From the NCBI GenBank assembly GCA_027886785.1, contig JAPCJV010000060.1, forward strand, positions 1 to 8,508: DNA of 8,508 nt, in the 5' to 3' direction. The stretch comes from Nitrososphaerota archaeon. GTDB lineage: Archaea > Thermoproteota > Nitrososphaeria > Nitrososphaerales > CADDZS01. This document shows positions 1 through 6,659 of the stretch, one piece after another; position 1 is the first letter of the stretch; each line of letters begins with the position of its first letter. The position numbers and the translations under genes were made by a program. The notes under the pieces were generated by a model. The model had not been told where the DNA came from and searched no databases. It was given only the letters and a program-made list of their open reading frames with translations.

Positions 1-145
1 TGAAGTCGCGGACTTTGTGGATTGCATCCAGAATGCAAGGACGCCTAGATCCAACGCCAAGGACGGAAGGGCGGCGGTGGAGATTGGGATCGCCTCCGCA
101 AAGTCTGTCAGGGAATCGGCCGTAGTTTCGCTTCCGCTGCGTTAG
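1..145 (+). CDS. Gfo/Idh/MocA family oxidoreductase, C-terminal end (5' truncated by window edge)
   Basis: Reading from base 2, an open frame of 47 codons runs to a TAG at 143-145. It begins EVADFVDCIQNARTPRSNAK and then reads DGRAAVEIGIASAKS. This is the typical last part of Gfo/Idh/MocA NAD(P)-dependent sugar or cyclitol dehydrogenases, where a helix with the pattern 'F...I.....P...A.DG..A..I..A...S' closes the C-terminal domain. The Rossmann domain and catalytic residues lie outside the window, so substrate and cofactor cannot be judged. It is the first of three genes of this family here, on the same strand as the amidohydrolase that begins about 80-90 bases downstream. The frame is too short to stand alone, and the call rests on recognising the C-terminal pattern. 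Confidence 0.72.
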   Translation, partial: EVADFVDCIQNARTPRSNAKDGRAAVEIGIASAKSVRESAVVSLPLR

Positions 146-191
146 AATCCCCACAGCTGTTTTGCGTACTTGGGAAAATCCCGCGAACGAC

Positions 192-199
192 TAATATAG
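192..199 (+). promoter_or_regulatory. Putative TATA box of the amidohydrolase gene
   Basis: The octamer TAATATAG stands out in GC-richer surroundings. With the usual archaeal spacing (box at about -30 to -23) transcription would start near base 222. That is 3 bases before the TTG at 225 and 12 before the ATG at 234, so the mRNA would be leaderless or nearly so. No Shine-Dalgarno-like sequence precedes either start. Confidence 0.5.
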
Positions 200-224
200 T
201 TTCGAGAAGCTCCGGTAGCGAGAT

Positions 225-1106
225 TTGCGGGACATGCGTGTCGCGGGCATCCAAATGCGCTGCGAATTAGGACAGAAAGAGATCAACCTCAAGAACATTG
301 AACGGTGGGCGAAAAAGGCGAAGGATGCGCATGCTGAACTGGTTTGCTTTCCTGAGATGAGCGTAACTGGTTTTTACGCCGCGGGAGTGGACTCGAAACT
401 TTCTGGGGATCAAATCTATCATGAGGTGCATAAAATAGCAGAACCGGTACCCGACGGACCTTCTACAAAATCCATCGGGGATCTTTCAGAAGAGCTGGGC
501 ATCTATATTTCCGCCGGCATCTTTGAATTCGAGAATCACATCGTATACAACTCCTATTTTATTTGCGGCCCTGATGGATTCGTGGGCAAATACAGGAAAA
601 CGCACATGCCTGCGGTGGAGTATCCCTTTTGCAAATTCGGATCCGAGTTCCCTGTGTTTAATGTGAGTGGCTGCACAGTGGGCATCGCGACTTGTTTTGA
701 TAACACAATGCCGGAAGTGGCGAGAATCCTTGCCCTAAAGGGGGCCGAGATCCTTCTCATGCCGCACGCGTGGTCCAACGAAGACGTCTTCGGACCTGCG
801 ACCTCTGGAAAACAAGAAGATCGACGGAAGGAGGTGCTCACGTTCATCCCCAGCAGGGCGTACGACAACAAAGCCTACGTAGTTTTCATAGACCAGGTGG
901 GGAGAGTGTCCGATCAATATTCTTATCCAGGATTCAGCGCGTTGTTCGATCCGAAAGGGCAGATTCTCGCAGAGGCGGGTGCTACCGAGGAGATGATAGT
1001 TGCGGACTTTCCTAGAGAGCTCTTGGAAGTCGAGCGCGGGCGGCCGGATTCTGGACTGAGATCCAGACGCCCCGAAATCTATTCGGAATTACTCAGAAGC
1101 GCCTAA
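225..1106 (+). CDS. Nitrilase-superfamily carbon-nitrogen hydrolase (amidohydrolase)
   Basis: This is a cytosolic enzyme predicted to hydrolyse a non-peptide C-N bond (amide, carbamoyl or nitrile) through a cysteine thioester. All three catalytic residues of the CN-hydrolase fold are visible, numbering from TTG 225: Glu44 in FPEMSVTGF, Lys125 in KYRKTHMP and Cys157 in GIATCFDNTMPE. The second conserved Glu132 follows the Lys loop. The length, 293 residues, is normal for a one-domain member. The in-frame ATG at 234 (MRVAGIQM) fits the usual start of the first beta strand better than TTG 225, and either suits the TATA box. There is no signal peptide. The Cys motif reads CFDNTMPE rather than the commoner CYD..FPE, so the specificity (N-carbamoyl amino acid, omega-amide, formamide or other) cannot be assigned. 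It follows a Gfo/Idh gene and converges on the binding-protein gene, suggesting release of ammonia or an amine from an imported compound. Confidence 0.9.
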   Translation: MRDMRVAGIQMRCELGQKEINLKNIERWAKKAKDAHAELVCFPEMSVTGFYAAGVDSKLSGDQIYHEVHKIAEPVPDGPSTKSIGDLSEELGIYISAGIFEFENHIVYNSYFICGPDGFVGKYRKTHMPAVEYPFCKFGSEFPVFNVSGCTVGIATCFDNTMPEVARILALKGAEILLMPHAWSNEDVFGPATSGKQEDRRKEVLTFIPSRAYDNKAYVVFIDQVGRVSDQYSYPGFSALFDPKGQILAEAGATEEMIVADFPRELLEVERGRPDSGLRSRRPEIYSELLRSA

Positions 1107-1143
1107 CCAAATTTAGGCGATCCCAGGTACTGCCAAAACGTTC

Positions 1144-3216
1144 CTAGCTACCCACGAACTGGACAGTGTTGAAAACTGTGTAACTCTGTCCTGTATAGTC
1201 CGGATCCACCAGAAGGCTCTTAACGACTGCCTTGTTCCACGCAACTGACCCGCCACCGAAGAGCAGCTTAACCGTGCCGAGGTAAATGTACGGAGCATCG
1301 TGATAAATCTGGGCCTGCGCGATCGTACACAAACTCTTCAAGGTCGCGTTGCTTGCTCCGTTGGTCCAAGCGTTAACACAAGGTTGTACATTGGGACTGG
1401 AATAGAGCGCGTAGTTTCCGGCAAAAGATTGGTTATTGACAGCCAGTAACCATCCATCTGCTGGCGTGGGCTCATCCGGAGCCCAAGTCAGACTGCCGTA
1501 CCACGTTAGTTGCGAAATGGTCTGGTTTGCCGCAAGGTTCTGAGCATAGCTACCTCCGGCGATCTGAGGCACGCCGAAATTAGACGCCGGAGTGACCTCC
1601 ACATTGGCGGTGATCCCGATTGCGGAAAGGTCTCCCTGCACCACCTGCGCGGCGCTCAGACAGGCGGCGCAACCGGCTTCAATGCGAAACTCTAGCGGGG
1701 GAAAGTTTGCCGTGTTTATGCTCGCGTTCTTCAGGATCTGCTGCGCCAGACTTACATTATACTGGTAGGGTGGAAGATTACCCAGATCGTAATACTGAGC
1801 CTGCAACGGATATTCTGGACCGACAAAGGGTGCCAGCTGGCCAAAGAAGGCTTTTGCAGCGACATCTTGATAATTGACTGCATGTACGATTGCTTGACGG
1901 ACAGCCGTAATGTTTGTCGGGTACCTGTGGGTATTCATGGAAATTCCAACGAACACCATAGAATTGTTAGGCAAGACGAAATACGAGTATTTATCCGGAT
2001 TTGCGATGATCAGCGGCCAGTCCTGTGTCTGGATCCCAGAAACCTGCGCCGTGCCTGAGGAAAGATCCACGTATCTGCTGATGTCGTCCACCTTGGCTTG
2101 CACGAGGACATTCTTCACGTGCCCCGGATCAATGTACGGGTTTGCCTGAATCTGAGCAGCGGTAAGATTCCTCCCCCAATATGATGGATTCTGCGTAAAT
2201 TGAACGGAAGATTGCTCAACCACATTTGTGACCATGTAAGGACCAGTGCCGGGCATGGGATGAGTATTGAAGTACGTGTTGAGCGTAACCGGCGTACCAA
2301 ACCCTCCGTTCTTCAGGAGCCATTGAGTATCGTAAAGCAGACCGGTGTAGACTAGGAAAACACTCGGGTACCAGTTCTCTGCGGCCTTAAAGTGGAACAC
2401 TATTTGATTTGGTCCTGTTACGTAGATCGGCCATGAACTGTTACTCATAATGCTCAACAACTGGGAGTTGGGATTGACGAGCCCACTCTGGTTCATCAAA
2501 GCGATCGTTGCGGGACCAAAGTGCACTGGGGCCATGTTGAAAATGTTGTAAGAGATGTACCAGTTTGAACTGTTACCTGTTAGATAGTAAAAGCCGTACT
2601 CTTCTCCCCAGATCTGGTAGGCATTGAATGGGTCACCATTCGAGAAAGTAACACCTTGTTTTAGGTTGAAGGTGTATGAAGCTCCATCAGGGGACACGGT
2701 CCAGTTCTGTGCCAGGACCGGAAGAATTTGCTGTACTCCCTGACCGTACAACGCAGACCCATTAAAGGTCACCAGAGGCTGGTACACCGTGTATGCGAGC
2801 CAGTTAGGATAAGGCACTCCGTTAATGGAATTGAGCTGGTTCAGCTCACCAGCGGGCCAGGAGAAATCATCAATCGTCAAAAGGGAAGGAGCTCCACCAC
2901 CGCTAGAACTGGAGGATGTGGAACTGGAGCTTTGAGAAAAGGAGGAAGAAGAACTCGATTGCGAGGACGATGAAGACGAAATGATCGAAGATAGAGACGA
3001 TGTCGAAGATATGGTTGAGGAAGGCGATGACGCGGAAGATGAAGTGGCGGAAGAAGCGGATGAAGTAGAAGACGATGAATTGGTATTAGTTGTTGTCCCA
3101 CCTGAAAGTGACAGCGCGGCGGCCGCTGCGGCGATGACAATAACCACTATTACAATAACTACGACGATGATCCGAGAGATCGCTGTAACTTTTCGAAAAC
3201 GCAACTTTTCACTCAA
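1144..3216 (-). CDS. ABC transporter substrate-binding protein, family 5 (peptide/oligosaccharide type), Ser-rich stalk
   Basis: This is the extracellular receptor of an ABC importer, 690 residues. Residues 1-15 are basic (MSEKLRFRKVTAISR), 16-36 form one hydrophobic segment of Ile/Val/Ala, 41-109 are an almost pure Ser/Thr linker, and 111-690 are the binding domain. The domain contains the family-5 signature near 168-199 (AQNWTVSPDG, then TFNLKQGVTFSNGDPF). No lipobox Cys is present, so the protein is probably membrane-anchored by its N-terminus; the basic-hydrophobic junction may be a class III (PibD-type) signal. Cys516, Cys519, Cys613 and Cys630 could form disulfides, and many N-X-S/T sites fit a glycosylated surface protein. 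The start is TTG at 3216-3214, since no ATG lies in frame before the upstream stop. Family-5 proteins bind peptides, but archaeal members such as CbtA of Pyrococcus bind oligosaccharides, which suits this neighbourhood. No permease or ATPase gene is in the window. Confidence 0.92.
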   Translation of the reverse strand: MSEKLRFRKVTAISRIIVVVIVIVVIVIAAAAAALSLSGGTTTNTNSSSSTSSASSATSSSASSPSSTISSTSSLSSIISSSSSSQSSSSSSFSQSSSSTSSSSSGGGAPSLLTIDDFSWPAGELNQLNSINGVPYPNWLAYTVYQPLVTFNGSALYGQGVQQILPVLAQNWTVSPDGASYTFNLKQGVTFSNGDPFNAYQIWGEEYGFYYLTGNSSNWYISYNIFNMAPVHFGPATIALMNQSGLVNPNSQLLSIMSNSSWPIYVTGPNQIVFHFKAAENWYPSVFLVYTGLLYDTQWLLKNGGFGTPVTLNTYFNTHPMPGTGPYMVTNVVEQSSVQFTQNPSYWGRNLTAAQIQANPYIDPGHVKNVLVQAKVDDISRYVDLSSGTAQVSGIQTQDWPLIIANPDKYSYFVLPNNSMVFVGISMNTHRYPTNITAVRQAIVHAVNYQDVAAKAFFGQLAPFVGPEYPLQAQYYDLGNLPPYQYNVSLAQQILKNASINTANFPPLEFRIEAGCAACLSAAQVVQGDLSAIGITANVEVTPASNFGVPQIAGGSYAQNLAANQTISQLTWYGSLTWAPDEPTPADGWLLAVNNQSFAGNYALYSSPNVQPCVNAWTNGASNATLKSLCTIAQAQIYHDAPYIYLGTVKLLFGGGSVAWNKAVVKSLLVDPDYTGQSYTVFNTVQFVGS
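2890..3096 (-). repeat. Ser/Thr low-complexity stalk within the binding protein
   Basis: Codons 41-109 of the binding-protein gene encode mainly Ser with some Thr, Ala, Gln and Asn, ending in a short Gly run. Codon choice varies (TCT, TCC, TCA, TCG, AGT, AGC), so this is selection for composition rather than a DNA microsatellite. Such linkers in archaeal surface proteins hold the binding domain away from the membrane and are often O-glycosylated. Confidence 0.8.
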
Positions 3217-3251
3217 AACCGAGTCTAAATGTAGCCGACGAGAAAACCCCT

Positions 3252-3259
3252 CTTATATC
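3252..3259 (-). promoter_or_regulatory. Putative TATA box of the solute-binding protein gene
   Basis: On the minus strand this octamer reads GATATAAG. The standard archaeal spacing puts the transcript start near base 3229, giving a leader of about 13 bases before the TTG start at 3216. That leader (TTTAGACTCGGTT) contains no Shine-Dalgarno sequence. The box faces away from the TATA box at 3345-3352, so the two genes are divergently transcribed. Confidence 0.5.
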
Positions 3260-3267
3260 ATTTAGTA

Positions 3268-3300
3268 CATCCATGCAAATTATGCGGATGGCATTTTTTT
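3268..3300 (+). other. Hairpin followed by a T7 run between divergent promoters
   Basis: CATCC (3268-3272) pairs with GGATG (3286-3290). Inside it GCA (3275-3277) pairs with TGC (3283-3285), leaving a two-base bulge and an AATTA loop. GCA and seven T residues follow (3294-3300). As RNA on the plus strand this resembles an intrinsic terminator, but no plus-strand gene lies upstream to be ended. As DNA it is an imperfect dyad just upstream of the binding-protein TATA box, where an activator or regulator could sit. The fold is read by eye. Confidence 0.4.
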
Positions 3301-3344
3301 GTCCCCAAGCTCCTAAGAAAGTGCAGCTAGTCTCTCTTCCATAG

Positions 3345-3352
3345 GAATATAA
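3345..3352 (+). promoter_or_regulatory. Putative TATA box of the isomerase/epimerase gene
   Basis: GAATATAA is the best TATA-like octamer in the divergent region on this strand. It predicts transcription from about base 3375, 11 bases before GTG 3386 and 17 before ATG 3392. The AGGAGT at 3367-3372 would lie upstream of the transcript start and so could not serve as a ribosome binding site. Confidence 0.55.
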
Positions 3353-3385
3353 CCCAACTTTTGGGCAGGAGTAACAGCGAAACCC

Positions 3386-4354
3386 GTGAAAATGGGCTTA
3401 TTCTCGATAATGTACGATGATCGGCCGCTCGAAGAGGTTCTCGCCCATATCTCCTCCATGGGCTACGAGGCGATCGAGCTTGCCACTTGGAGAGGAACAA
3501 GACACCTTGACCTTGACAACGTACTTAACGGCGAGGCGCAGGAGCTGAAGAATCTTGTCTCCAAATACGGCATCACCATTTCAGCTTTGAACAACTCCTT
3601 GGATAGCCAGCTAGTCCTCGGACCCTATGACGAATCCACCGACCCGATCTACAAGGGGAGCGCCGCGGAGAAGGAAAAATTCGGGATAGCTCAGGTCAAG
3701 AAAACCGTGGATGCCGCGCGACTCCTGGACGTTCCCGTCGTGAACGGCTTTATCGGGTGTCCCAACTGGGGGGCGTGGTATCCTTTTCCTCCGCTTAACG
3801 CCAAAATCTTTGAGAGTTTCTTTTCTACCTTTGCGGCAAAATGGAACCCGATCCTGGATTATTTTCAAGACAGTGGAATCAAGTTTGCCCATGAACCGCA
3901 TCCGCAAGAACTCGTTTACAATATCGAAACCGCGTCCGAGGCCCTAAAAGCAATCAACGGAAGGAAAGAATTCGGGTTCAACTTTGATCCCAGCCACATT
4001 CTTTGGCAGTCGATCGATCCCGTACTTTTCATCAAACAATTCGGCGATCGCATTTTCCACTTTCATCTCAAAGACGCAGAACTCGTAGAAGAGAACCTTC
4101 GTTACTCTGGGGCGACGCCGCACGGTTCTCCGTTCCGGTCAGACCGAGGGTTCCGGTTCAGGGTGCCTGGTTGGGGGCAGATTCCGTGGAAGCGAATCAT
4201 CACTGCACTTTCCGAAGTAGGTTACGACTATGTACTGAGCTACGAACACGAGGATCCGGTTATGAGCCAGGATGACGGCGCAGAGAAAGCGATAGCGTTC
4301 ATCAAGCCGTTGCTCATCAAAAAGAAGCTTGAGAAAATCTGGTACCAAGTGTGA
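3386..4354 (+). CDS. Sugar phosphate isomerase/epimerase-like TIM-barrel protein (AP endonuclease 2 superfamily)
   Basis: This is a predicted divalent-metal enzyme that isomerises, epimerises, dehydrates or eliminates from a sugar, keto-sugar or cyclitol. The 322 residues fit a single xylose-isomerase-like barrel. By comparison with D-tagatose 3-epimerase-type enzymes the metal ligands should be Glu170 (KFAHEPHP), Asp201 (FNFDPSH), His227 (FHFHLKD) and Glu287 (LSYEHEDP); His204 and Asp230 are also conserved in position. Family members include inosose dehydratase (IolE) and the TIM-barrel partners of Gfo/Idh dehydrogenases in 3-keto-sugar pathways such as levoglucosan breakdown; the exact reaction cannot be read here. 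The start is GTG 3386 or ATG 3392; the ATG leaves MGLFSIMYDDRPLEE, a normal family N-terminus. The protein is cytosolic, with no signal peptide. The gene is divergent from the binding-protein gene and has its own TATA box. Confidence 0.9.
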   Translation: MKMGLFSIMYDDRPLEEVLAHISSMGYEAIELATWRGTRHLDLDNVLNGEAQELKNLVSKYGITISALNNSLDSQLVLGPYDESTDPIYKGSAAEKEKFGIAQVKKTVDAARLLDVPVVNGFIGCPNWGAWYPFPPLNAKIFESFFSTFAAKWNPILDYFQDSGIKFAHEPHPQELVYNIETASEALKAINGRKEFGFNFDPSHILWQSIDPVLFIKQFGDRIFHFHLKDAELVEENLRYSGATPHGSPFRSDRGFRFRVPGWGQIPWKRIITALSEVGYDYVLSYEHEDPVMSQDDGAEKAIAFIKPLLIKKKLEKIWYQV

Positions 4355-4364
4355 CTTTCGGTAG

Positions 4365-4377
4365 GAATAACGTTTTT
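4365..4377 (+). promoter_or_regulatory. Weak TATA-like box and T5 run between isomerase and luciferase-like genes
   Basis: The 48-base gap holds GAATAACG (4365-4372), a weak TATA candidate predicting a start near 4395 and an 8-base leader before TTG 4403. It is followed directly by TTTTT (4373-4377), which could help end the upstream transcript, since archaeal termination uses short T-runs. If neither element works, the two genes are co-transcribed. Confidence 0.25.
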
Positions 4378-4402
4378 CGTAGAATAGCTTGGTGATTCTG
4401 GT

Positions 4403-5354
4403 TTGGGAACATCCGATCTAAAGTTCGGTTTCATTATCCCGCAGGGTGTGCTCCATGACTTGGAGAATACAACTCCGGATAAACAGTTTCAATCGATCAA
4501 AGAAATTGTAAGAGAGGGAGAAGCTCTCGGATTCGATTCCGGTTGGCTGGTCGATCACTTAGAAACCATTCCTCTTTCGCATGGGTCTTGTTTTGAGGGC
4601 TGGACTCTCATCGCCTCGCTATTCTCCGAAGTCCAAAAGGAGACTGGGACACATGGTAACGTGTAATCTCTTCCGTACCCCATCATACCTTGCCAAGATT
4701 TCCTCCACCATTGATGTAATGTCTAACGGACGTCTGGAATTTGGAATCGGCGCCGGGTGGCATGAGGAGGAGTGTACGGGATTCGGCATTCCCTTCCCGA
4801 GTGCAAGAGAGAGGATCGATCGATTGGGGGAAGCTTTGCAGGTCATTGAAAAAATGTGGAGTGAGGAAACGACGAACTTTAGTGGAAGGTATTATCAGCT
4901 CGATGGAGCCGTCAATTATCCAAAGCCGCTGCAAAAACCGCATCCACCCGTATGGATTGGAGGGAATGGAAAAAGACTCTTGAAGCTGGTTGCGGCGCAC
5001 GCGGACCGATGGAATCCAAACTGTCCTATAGCAGTTTTTCCCGAAAAACTTCAGCTTTTCCGAGAAGCTTGCGAGACTGTCGGCAGAGATTTCGGCAGCA
5101 TCGAAAAGACCTACGCCCTAAATACTCTCGTGGGAGACGACGTCAAAACGGGAACGTTGCTTAGGAAAATCGAGGAGGAACATCTGCTCTTCGACTTTGA
5201 AGCTGGCATGGTAGGAACTCCCGAGGTCTGTGTGAAAACCCTGCAGAATCTGCGTGACATGGGGGTAACCTACTTTATTTTCATCTTACCAAACGTGAGC
5301 GAGGTAGAGCCGTTAAGAATCCTTGCAAAGGAAGTCATCCCGAGGGTTTTGTGA
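4403..5354 (+). pseudogene. LLM-class F420/FMN-dependent oxidoreductase, split by a one-base frameshift
   Basis: Two overlapping frames encode the halves of one bacterial-luciferase-fold enzyme. The first (4403-4666, TTG start) gives 78 good residues: a first strand KFGFIIPQG, helix 1, then GFDSGWLVDH and CFEGWTLIASLFSEVQ. The second is open from 4581 to 5354; it becomes meaningful at 4638 with RRLGHMVTCNLFRTPSYLAK, followed by NGRLEFGIGAGWHEEE and PHPPVWIGGNGKRLL. These match the family that includes Rv1855c-like predicted F420 oxidoreductases. Removing one A from the run 4635-4638 joins them into 316 residues, a normal family length, with no residue lost. The first frame otherwise ends at TAA 4664. 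ATG 4653 could start the second frame, but its product would lack the first strands and helix of the barrel. As written the gene is broken; an assembly error or true recoding is possible. Function: flavin- or F420-dependent oxidation or reduction, substrate unknown. Confidence 0.75.
4634..4640 (+). other. Frameshift site in the luciferase-like gene
   Basis: The bases CAAAAGG hold the change of frame. In the upstream frame the codons are CAA AAG; the downstream frame reads AAA AGG. With one A fewer the codons become CAA AGG AGA CTG, giving Gln-Arg-Arg-Leu and a continuous family sequence. The shift needed is +1 (or -2), so a classical -1 slippery heptamer does not explain it. Confidence 0.75.
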
Positions 5355-5414
5355 CATAGAGACCGCATCTTTCCCACTCCAGGCCTAGCTCCAGAAATTC
5401 TTGCTTTGGATTCC

Positions 5415-5432
5415 CTTATTATGAGAAAATAG
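5415..5432 (+). promoter_or_regulatory. Candidate TATA region of the complete Gfo/Idh dehydrogenase gene
   Basis: Two AT-rich octamers, CTTATTAT (5415-5422) and GAAAATAG (5425-5432), lie at archaeal promoter distance. They predict transcript starts near 5445 or 5455, so the leader before ATG 5459 would be about 14 or 4 bases. The bases between are pyrimidine-rich and hold no Shine-Dalgarno sequence. The sequence does not decide which box is used. Confidence 0.35.
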
Positions 5433-5458
5433 ACGCACCTGCCCTCTGACTCCCGTTC

Positions 5459-6583
5459 ATGTCACCGATCAAAGTAGGTCTAGTAGGCGGTGGGGCGATT
5501 GCCCGCGCCCACGCAATCGGATTCAAGAACGTTCCCATATTTTTTGGAGAGGAGCCGGGCTTCGAGCTTTACAAACTAGCTGAAGCAAATGATTCTCTTG
5601 CACAAGCAGCGGCGAAAAAATACGGTTTTAGCAAGTGGACTTCCGACTGGAGGACGGTAACGAATGATCCAAACGTTGCTTTGGTGGACGTCGCGACCCC
5701 TACCTTTCTTCACAAGGATCCCGCAATTGAAGCGCTCGAACACGGCAAAAGCGTGATCTGTGAAAAACCACTTTCCTCCAATGTAGCTGATGCCAGAGAG
5801 ATGTACGACACCGCAAAAAGGAACGGAAGCATCACGATGGTCGGATTCAACTATAGAAGGATCCCGCTCATCAGTTTCTCGAGGGACATGATCCGGAGCG
5901 GCCGCTTGGGCAAGATTTTCCAGATCAGGACCCACTTCCTCCAAGATTGGGCGATGCAAAATTTTCCACTGACCTGGAGATTCAGCTCTCAGAAAGCCGG
6001 AGCTGGAGCTCTCGCAGATCTCGGATCTCACGCCATCGACCTGATCAGGTACCTTGTGGGCGAACCAATCGAGGTGTGCGCGCAAACCTTAACGTTCATC
6101 GAAAGCCGGCCCCTGCCGGACGAAAAAGACCTCCAAGGTAAATCTGACGTGGACGATACAACTTTCGTGCTGCTTCGTCTAGGGGGAGGCATCGCGGCGC
6201 AAGTAGATTCTTCATGGGTTGCCTCTGGCAGAAAATTGCAGATGGGCTTTGAAGTGAATGGAAGCGAAGGCTCCATCTCTTTTGACATGGAGCGGCCGAA
6301 CGAGCTTCAGTACTACTCATCACGTGATTCCGAAACCGAGCAGGGATTCAAGACCATCTATGGCGGTCAACATCACCCGTACGGAAACGCACTCGTGTTC
6401 GGCGTTCCCTCAATTGGAATGGGGTATCTCGATTCCCTGACAAATCAGATGCGCGATCTAATGGTAGGCGTCACAAAGAGTGAGCAAGTGGAGCCATCTT
6501 TCTATGATGGATGGCGGGTCAATCAGATTATGGACGCGATTTTGAAATCAGCTTTGACTAAAAGATGGGTAAGCGTGGAGTAG
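5459..6583 (+). CDS. Gfo/Idh/MocA family NAD(P)-dependent dehydrogenase
   Basis: This is a predicted cytosolic oxidoreductase acting on a hydroxyl of a sugar, sugar acid or cyclitol with NAD(P). The 374 residues show the full two-domain architecture. The N-terminal Rossmann fold carries the glycine-rich loop VGLVGGGAIARAH (residues 6-18), then VDVATPTFLH (76-85) and CEKPLSSN (101-108). The C-terminal alpha/beta domain begins near VGFNYRR (128-134). The catalytic triad known from inositol dehydrogenases is present: Lys103 in EKP, Asp187 and His191 in ADLGSHAID. The start ATG 5459 sits directly before the first strand and is the natural one. Substrate class cannot be told from these motifs. The gene follows the broken luciferase-like gene by 104 bases and is followed by a T5 run. 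With the two partial relatives at the window edges it suggests several oxidation/reduction steps on one carbohydrate. Confidence 0.92.
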   Translation: MSPIKVGLVGGGAIARAHAIGFKNVPIFFGEEPGFELYKLAEANDSLAQAAAKKYGFSKWTSDWRTVTNDPNVALVDVATPTFLHKDPAIEALEHGKSVICEKPLSSNVADAREMYDTAKRNGSITMVGFNYRRIPLISFSRDMIRSGRLGKIFQIRTHFLQDWAMQNFPLTWRFSSQKAGAGALADLGSHAIDLIRYLVGEPIEVCAQTLTFIESRPLPDEKDLQGKSDVDDTTFVLLRLGGGIAAQVDSSWVASGRKLQMGFEVNGSEGSISFDMERPNELQYYSSRDSETEQGFKTIYGGQHHPYGNALVFGVPSIGMGYLDSLTNQMRDLMVGVTKSEQVEPSFYDGWRVNQIMDAILKSALTKRWVSVE

Positions 6584-6590
6584 TGCCCGC

Positions 6591-6595
6591 TTTTT
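6591..6595 (+). terminator. Putative T-run terminator after the Gfo/Idh gene
   Basis: TTTTT begins 8 bases after the TAG stop (6581-6583), preceded by GCCCGC and followed by GGG. Short T-runs end transcription in Archaea without needing a hairpin. The new TATA box at 6631 just downstream supports a transcript boundary here. Confidence 0.35.
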
Positions 6596-6630
6596 GGGTT
6601 CAACAAGCGAAGAAAGCATCTCCAAACTGA

Positions 6631-6638
6631 TAAATAAA
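6631..6638 (+). promoter_or_regulatory. Putative TATA box of the aminotransferase gene
   Basis: TAAATAAA lies in a clear AT island (6629-6640, GATAAATAAAAA). Standard spacing predicts transcription from about base 6661, which is downstream of GTG 6653 but 4 bases before ATG 6665. The promoter therefore favours the ATG as the translation start and a leaderless-like mRNA. Confidence 0.55.
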
Positions 6639-6644
6639 AAACTC

Positions 6645-6659
6645 TGGCCGTTGTGGCCA
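6645..6659 (+). promoter_or_regulatory. Inverted repeat TGGCC-N5-GGCCA at the predicted transcript start
   Basis: Perfect 5-base arms (6645-6649 and 6655-6659) flank GTTGT. The repeat sits between the TATA box and the predicted start point, the usual position of a repressor operator in archaeal promoters. The arms are short and could occur by chance. No regulator gene is in the window. Confidence 0.25.

Noticed and set aside
2981..3265. Acidic 94-codon plus-strand open frame
   Set aside because: It is the antisense of the Ser-rich stalk and hydrophobic anchor of the binding-protein gene; its Asp/Glu-rich product is the mirror of Ser codons, with no family resemblance.
3273..3344. 23-codon open frame starting inside the hairpin
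   Set aside because: It is very short, overlaps the T7 run and ends at the isomerase TATA box; it has no promoter at proper spacing and no recognisable features.
3367..3372. AGGAGT as a Shine-Dalgarno site for the isomerase gene
   Set aside because: It is 13 bases from GTG 3386 and 19 from ATG 3392, too far, and upstream of the transcript start predicted from the TATA box.
4634..4640. Programmed -1 frameshifting on the A run in the luciferase-like gene
   Set aside because: A -1 slip leads to the wrong frame; the downstream half needs +1 or -2. The run of four A is also short for slippage.
5576..6085. 169-codon minus-strand open frame
   Set aside because: It lies wholly antisense to the well-supported Gfo/Idh gene and its translation shows no recognisable domain or promoter.
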